Shown: positions 35,084 through 43,988, counted from the first letter of the stretch. The stretch: DNA of 64,000 bases from Cellulophaga sp. BC115SP (GCF_009905545.1 NZ_JAAALB010000005.1:62001-126000); one strand, 5' to 3'. Made by a program: numbers and translations. The notes: generated by a model from the sequence alone, not told the origin.

Positions 35084-36040
35084 TTAAACCGACTTAATAA
35101 AATCGATACTTTTCTTTAAAGCCACATCTGGATTAGCTACTAAATCTTGCTCTACAAAATAGTGTTTTACACCCACTTGCTTAGCTTTTTCAACAATCTC
35201 TTTCACACCCAAAACACCATCACCAGCAGATGTCATATATGGGAATAATTCAAACCATTGGTTAGAGCTATTACCATCACCTGAGAAGCGTTTTTTCTCC
35301 TTCATATCCTTCAAATGGAGCATGTGATAGCGATTTTTGTATTTATCCAATAATGCAATTGGGTCAAGTCCACCAGCGGTTGTCCAATAAATATCCATTT
35401 CAAAGAAAACCAAATTTGGATCCGTTTTTTCCATGATCAGCTCTAATGGAACAATTCCATCCATTTTACTTAACCCGTATCCATGGTTATGGTAACCAAA
35501 CTTTAAGCCTTCTTTCTTTGCATTTTCACCAATTTTATTAAAATCGTCGATAATTCTTTTGTAGTCATCCAAGTTTTTACGACGGTCTTCAGGAATGGCA
35601 GGCAATACCACGTATTCAAAACCCAAAGTGCGTCCAGCTTCTCCAAGTTGTGGCATATTATTTAGAAGCGTTGCTAAATCAGTATGTGCTGAAGGAGTTT
35701 TTAAACCATTATCTTGAAGAATTTGCTTTACTTCTTTAGCTGATTTTCCGAAATAACCACTTCCGCTAAACCCAAGCATCGGTGTTACTTTACTCCAACT
35801 TTCACGGGCAGCTTCGGCACTAAATGGATAAGGTCCAAATAGCTCAATTTCTTTGTAGCCCATTTTAGATAAGAATTGCATTGTACCTGCAAAGTCTTTA
35901 TCGAGCATTTTTGGGAGAGAAAATAATTGAATTCCGACTTTGTTAACCAGACCTGCCTGCGCAAACAAATTATTCCAAGGTAATAAGCTTGCGGCTAAAG
36001 CACCACCTGAAGTTTTCAGAAAATCTCTTCTAGTATTCAT
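35084..36040 (-). CDS. TAT-exported sugar phosphate isomerase/epimerase (TIM-barrel)
   Basis: A 318-residue protein with a twin-arginine signal (TRRDFLKTSGGALAASLLP) and an AP endonuclease 2-type TIM barrel. Barrel residues typical of the family include FGYHNHGYGL, FFEMDIYWTTAGG, MLHLKDMK and HYFVEQD, which place Glu/Asp/His metal ligands. Members isomerise or epimerise sugars, but the substrate here is unknown. It is monocistronic with its own terminator. Confidence 0.88.
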   Translation of the reverse strand: MNTRRDFLKTSGGALAASLLPWNNLFAQAGLVNKVGIQLFSLPKMLDKDFAGTMQFLSKMGYKEIELFGPYPFSAEAARESWSKVTPMLGFSGSGYFGKSAKEVKQILQDNGLKTPSAHTDLATLLNNMPQLGEAGRTLGFEYVVLPAIPEDRRKNLDDYKRIIDDFNKIGENAKKEGLKFGYHNHGYGLSKMDGIVPLELIMEKTDPNLVFFEMDIYWTTAGGLDPIALLDKYKNRYHMLHLKDMKEKKRFSGDGNSSNQWFELFPYMTSAGDGVLGVKEIVEKAKQVGVKHYFVEQDLVANPDVALKKSIDFIKSV

Positions 36041-36171
36041 TATAATTGGATAGTTTTTAGATTATTTATAGATGTAAATGTAAATATTTGCTTTATTGTA
36101 TCAAAAAGAATAATTGATTTTTTTGAAATATAAATCCATTACATGCCATATTTGCCCTAGGTAAAGCTATC

Positions 36172-36262
36172 TTCAATGAGCTTAATGCGTCACTAACCAA
36201 GTTTAGAGGATATAAGTACGCTTATGGGTTGCTCACGCCAATTTGCTGGAGAAATTTCCAAT
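36172..36262. repeat. Structured repeat R1 (degenerate copy)
   Basis: GCGTCACTAAC (36187-36197) and GTTGCTCACGC (36228-36238) frame a core containing AGAGGATATAAGTACG, followed by TTGCTGGAG with a decayed partner. It is the left neighbour of the small gene at 36310. Confidence 0.65.
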
Positions 36263-36309
36263 AGAGTAATTAAAAGCTGTAATTTCATCAGTACATTAAT
36301 ATATAAAGA

Positions 36310-36585
36310 ATGAAAAACCAAGTCTATGTTTTTATGGGAGAAGGGGCGAATTTTCCAGCAGGAATATTTGAAAGTAAGGAAAAAGCTGAGGAAGTTATTA
36401 AACGCTATTCTTTGACAGGTATACTAAGTTTATACCCAATTGATATGCTATTGTATGATTGGGCAATTGAAAAAAAATATTTCGATATCAAAAAGGAATA
36501 TCAAAAAAGCCCCAAATACATTGGACAATTTAGTTGTGCATCAGTTGACCATTTCCACTATGAGGAAGGTGTTTGTCTTACCTAA
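36310..36585 (+). CDS. Small DUF7710-like hypothetical protein
   Basis: A 91-residue soluble protein (VYVFMGEGANFPAGIFESKEKAEEVI, then TGILSLYPIDMLLYDWAIEKKYF). The pattern resembles a small domain I know as DUF7710, whose function is unknown and which often occurs scattered in genomes. Family naming is tentative. It lies between two copies of a structured repeat (R1 and R2), has no operon partner, and may be accessory cargo. Confidence 0.6.
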   Translation: MKNQVYVFMGEGANFPAGIFESKEKAEEVIKRYSLTGILSLYPIDMLLYDWAIEKKYFDIKKEYQKSPKYIGQFSCASVDHFHYEEGVCLT

Positions 36586-36600
36586 ATAAGATTTAGCCCT

Positions 36601-36708
36601 CTTTGGAATTATCTCCAAAGAGACTAGCGTCAGCAACGAGCCAAGTTTATAGGATATAAGTACGTTGATAAGTTGCTGACGCCTATTTGCTGGAGAAAAC
36701 TCCAGCAA
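36601..36708. repeat. Structured repeat R2 (full copy)
   Basis: Left hairpin CTTTGGA/TCCAAAG (36601-36620), central inverted repeat GCGTCAGCAAC (36627-36637) and GTTGCTGACGC (36672-36682), right hairpin TTGCTGGAG-AAAA-CTCCAGCAA (36687-36708). Its core AGGATATAAGTACG is shared with R1. Confidence 0.8.
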
Positions 36709-36876
36709 CTGCATTAACGGCAAAAAGTTAAAACTACTTCTATTTATAAAAATATCGGTTTTGCTAGATTATAATGTAATTATAATCTGTAATTGTCTGA
36801 ATTTAAATGGTTTAATATTATGTTTGGAGCCTATTGTCTAGTTCTCATTTTTAGTTAGATTAACAAACTTATTTTT

Positions 36877-37962
36877 ATGAAAAAATTACTACTCTTCATC
36901 TATCTGTTAAATATTCAGAGTTCTTTTTCTCAAAAATTATTTTGGGAAATCACTGGTAAAGTAATCGACGAAAAACAAAAGCCTGTTGAATTTGCTAATG
37001 TTTTTGCCAACAACACTTCTTTTAGGACTACAACTGATTCAAATGGTAGTTTCAAACTACAAATTCCAAATACAATTCCCAATATAGAACTGGTGGTTTC
37101 CTTTGTGGGTTTTCAAGGCTTGAGAGAAAATATTACTCAGCAATTAGGCACAGAGCAAAATTTTACATTTTCTCTAAAGTCAATAGCCATCCCAGAAGTT
37201 ACTATAACAGCAAAACAACCTAAAGATTTCAAAAGAAAATGGCAGTTATTTCAGACAGCATTGTTGGGACAATCAGATTTTGCTAGAGAATGCAAGATAT
37301 TGAACCCAGATGTAATAAGGCTTCAATATGATGATAATAAGAATTTATTTGCTTCTGCTGTTGAACCTTTTTATGTTCAAAATGATGCTTTGGGTTATAA
37401 AATAACAATACAAATGTCATATTTTAAGTGTAATGGTAGCGAATCAGAATCCATTATTGATCAATTTTTCGAGAAGTTAGTGCCTAAAGATGCTGAACAA
37501 GAATTTATTTGGAACAAAAATAGAAAAATCGCATTCAAAAGGTCGTTTCGGAATTTTTTGGTTTCTCTTGCCAACAATAGACTTAAAAAAGATAAGTTTG
37601 AGGTATTTCAAACTAATTTTAAAGAGAAGACATATACTTTTAATACCTTTGTTTATGAGGAAATTATTAAGAAAAATATTATTCCGTGTAAGCTCTCGGA
37701 CTTTTATTTTCATGATAAAAGGACAGATGAACATATTCTTTTTACCAATAAACAGTTATTAGTTTTTTTGATGGATAGAGAGGAGGAAAATCCAATCTTT
37801 TCAGATTATCCTTATAAAAATGCGATGGTAATTCTTCCCCATAATACTCTGACTTTTTCAAAAGGAGGTTGGCTAATAAAACCAAATGGTATGATTCTTA
37901 CAGGTTTTTGGGCTAATGAAGGACTTTCTGTGTCTTTGCCAGCAGATTTTATCATAGAATAA
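36877..37962 (+). CDS. Secreted carboxypeptidase-regulatory-like domain protein
   Basis: A 361-residue exported protein with a signal peptide (about residues 1-18). Residues about 24-110 form a CarboxypepD_reg-like fold (GKVIDEKQKPVEFANVF, TTDSNGSFKLQIP, VVSFVGFQGLRENI), followed by VTITAKQPKDFKRKWQLFQTALLG. The remaining 240 residues are a conserved but uncharacterised region of Cytophagales-type proteins. It is framed by structured repeats (R2 before, R3 and R4 after) and is A+T rich, so it may be accessory. Confidence 0.7.
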   Translation: MKKLLLFIYLLNIQSSFSQKLFWEITGKVIDEKQKPVEFANVFANNTSFRTTTDSNGSFKLQIPNTIPNIELVVSFVGFQGLRENITQQLGTEQNFTFSLKSIAIPEVTITAKQPKDFKRKWQLFQTALLGQSDFARECKILNPDVIRLQYDDNKNLFASAVEPFYVQNDALGYKITIQMSYFKCNGSESESIIDQFFEKLVPKDAEQEFIWNKNRKIAFKRSFRNFLVSLANNRLKKDKFEVFQTNFKEKTYTFNTFVYEEIIKKNIIPCKLSDFYFHDKRTDEHILFTNKQLLVFLMDREEENPIFSDYPYKNAMVILPHNTLTFSKGGWLIKPNGMILTGFWANEGLSVSLPADFIIE

Positions 37963-37982
37963 CCAATGAATAATAAGTTACG

Positions 37983-38050
37983 TCAAATTTAGGGAGCATA
38001 ACTAGTTTGATATGTTGCTGACGCCAATTCGCTGGATAAAACTCCAGCAA
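37983..38050. repeat. Structured repeat R3 (right half only)
   Basis: GTTGCTGACGC (38014-38024) and GCTGGA (38031-38036) with CTCCAGCAA (38042-38050). The left GCGTCAGCAAC arm is missing. Confidence 0.65.
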
Positions 38051-38079
38051 TGACAATACAGAAGATGTTTTCTTTCGCC

Positions 38080-38189
38080 TTCATTGGAGTTTTTTCCAAT
38101 GAAACAAGCGTCAGCAACAAATCAGGTATCGAGGAGATAAATAAGTCGGTTTGTTGCTGACGCTAATTTGCTGAAGAAAACTCCAGCAA
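38080..38189. repeat. Structured repeat R4 (full copy)
   Basis: Left hairpin TTCATTGGA/TCCAATGAA (38080-38103), central GCGTCAGCAAC (38108-38118) and GTTGCTGACGC (38153-38163), right TTGCTGAAG-AAAA-CTCCAGCAA (38168-38189). It lies 25 bp from the terD stop. Confidence 0.8.
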
Positions 38190-38214
38190 TGGCAATTAAA
38201 AGCACTCTGACAAT

Positions 38215-38820
38215 CTACATATATCTGTCTTGAATCAACATGACAGTCTCTTTAATATTCTTCGCTTTAATTGGATCTCCCAAGGCAGTAAAAGTCCAGT
38301 TGTGATTGAGTTTTTCGATTTTACCCATAATCATAGAGACATATCCACTATAAGTATCGTCTGAGGCAATATTGTAAGTAGCAAAAGTCTGTTGTGGATT
38401 ATGGTTTTTCCCTTCTACAATTTTGATTTTGGCATAAGGAATTGATGCAAAATCTTGTTGTTTGTAGGAGTTTAAATAAATGAAAATCGATGTGACTTTA
38501 GGATTTATTTGCTCAAGATTGATATAAATAATTTCGTTATCCTTGTTGTCGGCGCTGCTATCACCAACTCTATCGTCACCGCTATGCTTGATAGCTCCAT
38601 CTCTGGATTTTAGATTGTGAAAATATACGGTTTCAATTTCTTTTTTGTCACTGTCAAAAAGCGAAACAGACCCATCTAAATCAACGGCAGTAGAATCTTT
38701 CAAAAGCCCAAACAAGAATGAATGTTGAATACTTCCCCAGTCTAGTCCGATACTAATTTCTTTGAGTTGAGTACCGTTTTTCTCTAAAGAAATACGGCTG
38801 TTTTTGGTCAGATTTATCAT
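38215..38820 (-). CDS. TerD-family stress protein (copy 2 in operon)
   Basis: A 201-residue TerD-domain protein. Calcium-binding acidic positions appear in AVDLDGSVSLFDSD and GAIKHSGDDRVGDSSADNKDNE, somewhat diverged from the canonical HTGDNRTG form. TerD proteins bind Ca2+ and occur in tellurite/stress and chemical-defence clusters. Its partner terD is 20 bp upstream and a PspA-like gene heads the operon. Classic terB, terC and telA genes are absent here, so tellurite resistance should not be assumed. Confidence 0.87.
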   Translation of the reverse strand: MINLTKNSRISLEKNGTQLKEISIGLDWGSIQHSFLFGLLKDSTAVDLDGSVSLFDSDKKEIETVYFHNLKSRDGAIKHSGDDRVGDSSADNKDNEIIYINLEQINPKVTSIFIYLNSYKQQDFASIPYAKIKIVEGKNHNPQQTFATYNIASDDTYSGYVSMIMGKIEKLNHNWTFTALGDPIKAKNIKETVMLIQDRYM

Positions 38821-38840
38821 GAAATTAAGGTGTTTTTCTA

Positions 38841-39398
38841 TTAAACGAACATATCAACTAGTGCTTGCAATTCGGAGGTTGAACCTTGAGAATCTGCATA
38901 GAAATACCATTCATTGCCTGATTTTTTGATTCTTGCAAAAACTAGGGAATTTTCTGAATTATGTGAACTATCCAAATCATAATTTACTACCTCCGCCTTG
39001 GTATCCATATCCACTATACGTATGTAGGCATCACGCAACATTCCGAAGGTGTGATTACGGAGTAGTGCTTGGTGTATTGTTACACAAATACAGATTTCGG
39101 TGGCGTTGGGGTGGATATTATCTAGGTTTGCTAAAATAACCTCATCGTCATCATTATCGCTACCAGTACGATTGTCACCCGTATGTTGCACTGAGCCGTC
39201 AGGAGCTTTTAGATTGTTGTAAAAAATAAAATACTCATCAGATAAGAGTTTGCCATTAGCACCCAGAATGAACACTGAGGCGTCGAGGTCTACAGGGATA
39301 GATGCATATTCCCAGCCAAGCCCAATCATCAGTTTGTTGAGCTTCGTCATTGATTTTGATAGGTTGATTGAACCGCCTTTTTTGAGATTGATTGCCAT
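38841..39398 (-). CDS. TerD-family stress protein (copy 1 in operon)
   Basis: A 185-residue TerD protein closer to the canonical form: GLGWEYASIPVDLDASVFIL, FIFYNNLKAPDGSVQHTGDN and RTGSDNDDDEVILANLD supply the Ca2+-binding residues. It is soluble. It lies between the PspA-like gene (84 bp upstream) and the diverged TerD paralogue (20 bp downstream), so all three are probably co-transcribed. Confidence 0.9.
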   Translation of the reverse strand: MAINLKKGGSINLSKSMTKLNKLMIGLGWEYASIPVDLDASVFILGANGKLLSDEYFIFYNNLKAPDGSVQHTGDNRTGSDNDDDEVILANLDNIHPNATEICICVTIHQALLRNHTFGMLRDAYIRIVDMDTKAEVVNYDLDSSHNSENSLVFARIKKSGNEWYFYADSQGSTSELQALVDMFV

Positions 39399-39482
39399 TT
39401 TGTTTTGAGTTTAAGTGTTTTAAAATAGTAAACAGGTTTCAGACTAGAGCTACCTAATTTTTGAAATGGTATAAAATCTTGT

Positions 39483-40259
39483 CTATTTAAAGAAATCGTC
39501 AATTTTTTTCTGTTTATCGCTTTGAGGTTTCTCAGTTGGGTTTTCTTTTGTTTTGCTAAAAAAGTCCTCTATTTTTTTAGCTTGTTTATCATTTAATTTC
39601 AAATCTTTTTCCGATTTGAGTTTTTCCCAATCTTTTTCAATACTTTGTTGAAAGGCAATTTCTTCAAATGCCTTTTTTATTATCGTATCATTTTGCTGTA
39701 ATTCCTCTCGCATGCTTCGCTCATCTTCTTTGATTTGAAACTGCTGTTCCAAAACTGAAATTTGCTCGAATGCAGATGAATTCTCGGAATTTTGTACTCC
39801 ATCCACTAGCTTTTGAGTCTTGGCCGCTTCAACTTTGGCAATCAGCATCTGACCTTTTAGCCGAGTAGACTCTAGGCGAAATTGTAAATCCTGATGCTGC
39901 GCTTCAAGTTGATGAAGTAATTGTTGAGCTTGAGCCAACAATGTTTTATACTCACTAATACGTTCATCGACGAGTGATTTTTTGCGTAACCATTGTTGAG
40001 CCTGTTCCTCGTTGCCAGTTTGTAACGATTTTTGCGCAGCCTGATACATTTGATTGGCTTGCCCTTGAAGTTCCTCCGCTTTGGCGAGAAGACTATGATA
40101 ATTATTTTGGGCAACACGTTTTACTTGTTCGGCATCAGCAATCGCTTTAATGAGTTCTTTTTCGGCCAGCGCCAACAAAACGTTTGGGTCTTGAGGGTTA
40201 GGGTCGGTGGAGGACTTTTTTTCATGGTTAAATAGGATTTGTAGTAAGTCAGACCACAT
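39483..40259 (-). CDS. PspA/IM30-like coiled-coil protein
   Basis: A 258-residue, almost entirely helical protein with the spacing of PspA/Vipp1 (ESCRT-III-like) proteins: a long hairpin of helices at residues about 28-150 (Ala/Gln/Glu-rich, no TM). These bind stressed membranes. Its C-terminus is odd: DKQAKKIEDFFSK and, 20 residues later, DKQKKIDDFFK end, a duplicated acidic-aromatic tail motif that may bind a partner. It is first in an operon with two TerD genes, a neighbourhood known for stress-membrane clusters. Confidence 0.72.
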   Translation of the reverse strand: MWSDLLQILFNHEKKSSTDPNPQDPNVLLALAEKELIKAIADAEQVKRVAQNNYHSLLAKAEELQGQANQMYQAAQKSLQTGNEEQAQQWLRKKSLVDERISEYKTLLAQAQQLLHQLEAQHQDLQFRLESTRLKGQMLIAKVEAAKTQKLVDGVQNSENSSAFEQISVLEQQFQIKEDERSMREELQQNDTIIKKAFEEIAFQQSIEKDWEKLKSEKDLKLNDKQAKKIEDFFSKTKENPTEKPQSDKQKKIDDFFK

Positions 40260-40417
40260 TTTAAATCATGTTTTGGTTTATTTGTTCGAAATTTAACAGG
40301 TTTAATCTTGAACTAACAAGCAAAATCGGGATGATTGGTTGCTAGTGTGGATGATGTGCTGTAGCTTTGGATAGAATCAAAAATAAATGAACAGGTATCA
40401 AACACTATTCTAAATAT

Positions 40418-41005
40418 ATGGAAAAAATTACTCAAGCTTTCGAAAAGTTCGATGATTATAACAAACAAGACCCCAATTCATTTGAATGGAATGGAGAAAT
40501 CTATCCACAAGAATATTTTATGGCATTGAAATGTTCGGAATGGGTTCTGAAACTAGATCCTCAAGCAAGTGAAGAGCTACAATTAGCATCGAGAAGTCAA
40601 CATATTGGACGTTGGAGTATTCCTCGCAATACTTATCCTGATGGGAAAGTAGGATATTTGACATGGAGAAAGGATTTAGGAAAGTTTCATGCCGAAACAG
40701 CCGCTAAGATATTGGAGCAAGTTGGATATAATGAATCTGTAATAGAAAGAGTAAAGCAAATAATTACTAAACAAAAAATTAAACAGGATGCCGATGTTCA
40801 AACCATCGAAAATGCACTTTGTTTAGTTTTCTTGGAGTTTCAATACGAAGCATTTTTTCAAAAACATGATGAAGAAAAAATGATTGAGATTATCAGAAAA
40901 TCATTGTTGAAGATGGATGCTCACGGTCATAGTTTTGCCTTACAATTGTCTTACAGCGAAAAAGGGTTAGCCTTGATTCAAAAAGCGTTGGAGCGATTGG
41001 GGTAG
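40418..41005 (+). CDS. DUF4202 domain protein
   Basis: A 195-residue soluble protein with the DUF4202 signatures EYFMALKCSEWVLKLDP, RSQHIGRWSIPRNTYPDGKVGYLTWRKDL and LCLVFLEFQYEAFFQKHDE. The His/Trp/Arg-rich central motif suggests a metal or nucleotide site, but no function is established. It stands alone, divergent from the PspA-TerD operon and convergent with the amidohydrolase gene across a very stable hairpin. Confidence 0.85.
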   Translation: MEKITQAFEKFDDYNKQDPNSFEWNGEIYPQEYFMALKCSEWVLKLDPQASEELQLASRSQHIGRWSIPRNTYPDGKVGYLTWRKDLGKFHAETAAKILEQVGYNESVIERVKQIITKQKIKQDADVQTIENALCLVFLEFQYEAFFQKHDEEKMIEIIRKSLLKMDAHGHSFALQLSYSEKGLALIQKALERLG

Positions 41006-41013
41006 GAGAAAAA

Positions 41014-41023
41014 CATGAGTCAT
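41014..41023. repeat. Solitary CATGAGTCAT end
   Basis: CATGAGTCAT matches the outer 10 bp of the MITE-like element ends at 16100 and 45232, but no opposite end was found, so it may be a remnant or chance. Confidence 0.3.
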
Positions 41024-41042
41024 TTTGTACACTAAAACGTTT

Positions 41043-41090
41043 AATTTCCAATCGGGCGCGACTTAAGTCGCACCCGATTGGAAATTTTGT
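41043..41090. terminator. Very stable hairpin terminator between DUF4202 and amidohydrolase genes
   Basis: Outer arms AATTTCCAATCGGG (41043-41056) and CCCGATTGGAAATT (41073-41086) stack on an inner GCGAC/GTCGC stem with a TTAA loop, and a T run follows. The core GCGACTTAAGTCGC is itself a palindrome. Confidence 0.85.
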
Positions 41091-41142
41091 TCAAAAAGAG
41101 CCGCTGAATAGCAGATTCTATGCCTAACGAATAATGCAACCC

Positions 41143-42423
41143 CTACTGCTTATAAACAACACCATCTTTCATCACGAAGCTTACTTTACGCATTTGAGTA
41201 ATGTCTTGTAAAGGATTACCATCGGTAGCAATAATATCAGCAAATTTACCCGCTTCAATTGACCCAAGATCTTTTTCAACACCTAAAATCTTAGCAGGCG
41301 TTACGGTGGCCGCTTGAATGGCTTCGATTGCTGGCATACCAGCCTCTACCATATATTGAAATTCGTAGGCATTTAATCCATGCAATGACACACCAGAGTC
41401 GGTACCAAAAGCAATTTTTACACCTGCTTTGTAAGCTTTTCCAAACATATTCTGGATAAGTGGACCTGTTTCCAAAGCTTTTGGAACAACCAGAGGATGA
41501 TAATAGCCAGGGACTTTAGCAGAATCGGCAACAGTTTTACCAGCTAAGATTGTAGCCACTAAGTAAGTACCTTTTTGTTTCATGATGTCAATGGCTTCGT
41601 CATCCATAAAAGTACCATGCTCGATCGTTGTTACGCCTGCTTTAGCCGCACGCTTGATTCCTTCAGCACCATGTGCGTGAGCTGCCACATGAAACCCATA
41701 GTCTTTAGCTGTTTTGATAATTGCCTCTAACTCGTCTTCTTGAAACTGTGGAGCTTTCCCATTTTTAGCAATACTCAAAACACCACCAGTTGCCGTGATT
41801 TTGATACAATCAGAACCATCTTTGTAACGCTGACGAACTGCCTGACGTGCCTCCTCAGCGCCATTGATAACTCCTGTAACCATGTGTGGATCTGGAGTGT
41901 AGTTTTCGCTCAAGGCATTGGTCGGATCGCCATGTCCTCCTGTGGTAGCAATAGTTCTGCCAGCCGTATAAATACGAGGACCTACAGCAATACCTTTACT
42001 GATCGCATTGCGAAGTGCGATATTCACACCCGAACCGCCCAAGTCACGCACTGAGGTAAATCCAGCCATGAGCGTAGTCTTGGCATTACGAGCTGCTTCA
42101 AAAGCTACATCTGCTTGATTAAATTGATAACGTTTTACCAGCTGATCTTTACTGGTTTCGCCCTCAATGTGCACGTGCATATCTGTTAGGCCAGGCATAA
42201 CGGTTTTTGACTTTAAATCAATGACTTTGTCGGTACCTTTAGGAGCCAGATAGCCTGTTTGTACTCCTGTGACTCTTTTGCCTTCGACTATGACAGTAAC
42301 CTGACTTTGGGTATTTCCCTTGGTAACATCGATAAATGTACCGCAGTGAAGAAGTGTGCGTTGGGCAAGTGAAGCCGTACTGAAAATCGCAATAGCGGCG
42401 ATGGTCTGTAGCGTTTTTTTCAT
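41143..42423 (-). CDS. Exported amidohydrolase (imidazolonepropionase/prolidase-like)
   Basis: A 426-residue metal-dependent hydrolase with a signal peptide (about residues 1-20 from the ATG at 42423; an earlier ATG at 42450 would add nine residues ahead of it). The TIM-barrel metal site is visible as DMHVHIEGE, a Lys in DCIKITATGGV, HVAAHAHGAEG, IEHGTFMDDEA and FGTDSGVS. Family members cleave Xaa-Pro dipeptides, cyclic amides or similar periplasmic compounds. It is paralogous to the gene at 52637, of equal length. Divergent from the trans-sulfuration gene. Confidence 0.88.
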   Translation of the reverse strand: MKKTLQTIAAIAIFSTASLAQRTLLHCGTFIDVTKGNTQSQVTVIVEGKRVTGVQTGYLAPKGTDKVIDLKSKTVMPGLTDMHVHIEGETSKDQLVKRYQFNQADVAFEAARNAKTTLMAGFTSVRDLGGSGVNIALRNAISKGIAVGPRIYTAGRTIATTGGHGDPTNALSENYTPDPHMVTGVINGAEEARQAVRQRYKDGSDCIKITATGGVLSIAKNGKAPQFQEDELEAIIKTAKDYGFHVAAHAHGAEGIKRAAKAGVTTIEHGTFMDDEAIDIMKQKGTYLVATILAGKTVADSAKVPGYYHPLVVPKALETGPLIQNMFGKAYKAGVKIAFGTDSGVSLHGLNAYEFQYMVEAGMPAIEAIQAATVTPAKILGVEKDLGSIEAGKFADIIATDGNPLQDITQMRKVSFVMKDGVVYKQ

Positions 42424-42815
42424 GTTTGTTAATAAAGGTAGTTTAGCCAAAATGGCGGTGAAAAGTGGGATGCTGATAACTCAATCACAAGATCAACATT
42501 TATATACCACTTCCTAAAAATAAGAATTCAGAATTATAAAATCGAAAAATGTCGCTTCTTTTTGAAAAAGAGACGATTTTTGCTCGCCATTCGAGCTTTT
42601 GGGCGTAACTTAGGGGTCAGATTCTTTTGTTTTAAAGAAATACCCAATTTAGTATATTGATTTTATCGAGTATTATAAGAGGAAGTCGAAGAAACAGAGA
42701 TAAAAATCGCTTTAGATTTATAAAAAGCGTAGGTTTGAAAAAACCTTTGTTAATCAAAAACGAAATCAAATTACCAAAATTGACCGATGATTTTGGTAGA
42801 AAATGGAGGGCCAAG
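42424..42815. other. Divergent region before the trans-sulfuration gene
   Basis: 392 bp. A degenerate AAAAAT...ATTTTT inverted repeat lies near 42547-42583. I looked for a SAM riboswitch fold and could not support one. A strong SD, GGAGGG (42805-42810), lies five bases before the ATG, which is rare in this phylum. Confidence 0.5.
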
Positions 42816-43988
42816 ATGAAGAAACAAACTAAAGCCATCAGAATTCAGGCAGAACGCTCACACAATCGTGAACATTCAGTGCCATTGTACCTTACTTCAA
42901 GTTTTACTTTTGAAGATGTCGAGCAAGGAAGAGCCATTTTTGCAGAAGAAATGGAAGGAAATATTTATTCTCGATATATGAATCCCAACGTGGATGAGTT
43001 TGTAGAGAAAATGTGTATGCTCGAAAACACGGAAGATGGACTTGCTTTTGCTTCGGGTATGGCTGCCAACTTTGCAGCTATGGCAGCATTATTACAGCAA
43101 GGCGACCACGTGGTAGCATCAAAAGCGCTGTTTGGTTCCGCGATTCAGATTTTGAGCAAAATCACTACAAAATGGGGTATCACTTGTACATACGTAGATG
43201 GACATAATATTGAAGAGTGGGAAAATGCTATTCAACCTAATACCAAGTTTTTGTTTTGTGAAAGTCCTTCAAACCCTGGTTTGGATTTGATCGATCTTGA
43301 AGCAATCGCTCAGTTGAAAGCAAAACATAACTTGATTTTGGCTGTCGATAACTGTTTTGCTACGCCAGTTATTCAAACTCCTGCTGATTGGGGTGCAGAT
43401 TTAGTAATTCACTCAGCTACGAAATATATTGACGGACAAGGTCGTGTTTTGGGTGGGGTAGTATGTGGTCGTGCCGACTTGATTAAAGAAATTCGTTTCT
43501 TTGCTCGTCATACAGGTCCATCTATGTCGCCATTCAATGCTTGGATTTTATCAAAAAGCTTAGAGTTGATTCACCTTCGTATGGAGAAGCATTCAGAAAA
43601 TGCTCATAAGTTGGCTTCTGCTTTGGAAGGAAACGATGCACTAAATTCGGTAAAATATCCATTCTTGACTTCGCACCCACAATATGAATTAGCGAAGAAA
43701 CAAATGAAAATGGGTGGTGCTATTATGACGATGGATGTAAAAGGTGGTTTTGAAGTGGTAAACAAAATGTCGAAACACTTGAAAATTGCTTCTATTTCAC
43801 CAAACTTGGGAGATACTCGCACGATTATCACACACCCAGCATCGACTACACACTCTAAGTTAAGTGCAGAACAACGTGCTGAGGTGGGAATCACCGATGG
43901 ATTGGTACGTATTGCTGTAGGTTTAGAGTCAGTGGAAGATCTAATTGCAGATTTCCAACAAGCGCTAGAAAAAGCAATTGCTGAATAA
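42816..43988 (+). CDS. Trans-sulfuration PLP enzyme (O-succinyl/O-acetylhomoserine sulfhydrylase or cystathionine gamma-synthase type)
   Basis: A 390-residue Cys/Met-metabolism PLP enzyme. Motifs are YSRYMNPNVDEFVEKM, AFASGMAANFAAMAAL, the PLP lysine in HSATKYIDGQG, VDNCFATPVIQ and, near the end, RTIITHPASTTHSKLS and GLVRIAVGLES. It uses an activated homoserine and sulfide or cysteine to make homocysteine or cystathionine in methionine synthesis; sequence alone does not separate these. The ATG at 42816, after a GGAGGG site, is chosen over an open frame from 42657. nuoH follows 80 bp downstream. Confidence 0.9.
   Translation: MKKQTKAIRIQAERSHNREHSVPLYLTSSFTFEDVEQGRAIFAEEMEGNIYSRYMNPNVDEFVEKMCMLENTEDGLAFASGMAANFAAMAALLQQGDHVVASKALFGSAIQILSKITTKWGITCTYVDGHNIEEWENAIQPNTKFLFCESPSNPGLDLIDLEAIAQLKAKHNLILAVDNCFATPVIQTPADWGADLVIHSATKYIDGQGRVLGGVVCGRADLIKEIRFFARHTGPSMSPFNAWILSKSLELIHLRMEKHSENAHKLASALEGNDALNSVKYPFLTSHPQYELAKKQMKMGGAIMTMDVKGGFEVVNKMSKHLKIASISPNLGDTRTIITHPASTTHSKLSAEQRAEVGITDGLVRIAVGLESVEDLIADFQQALEKAIAE

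Noticed and set aside
38215-40259. Full tellurite-resistance operon
   Set aside because: Only TerD-type and PspA-like genes are present. terB, terC, terZ and telA are not.
42424-42815. Possible SAM riboswitch ahead of the trans-sulfuration gene
   Set aside because: No conserved multi-stem core or downstream terminator was visible, only a loose inverted repeat.
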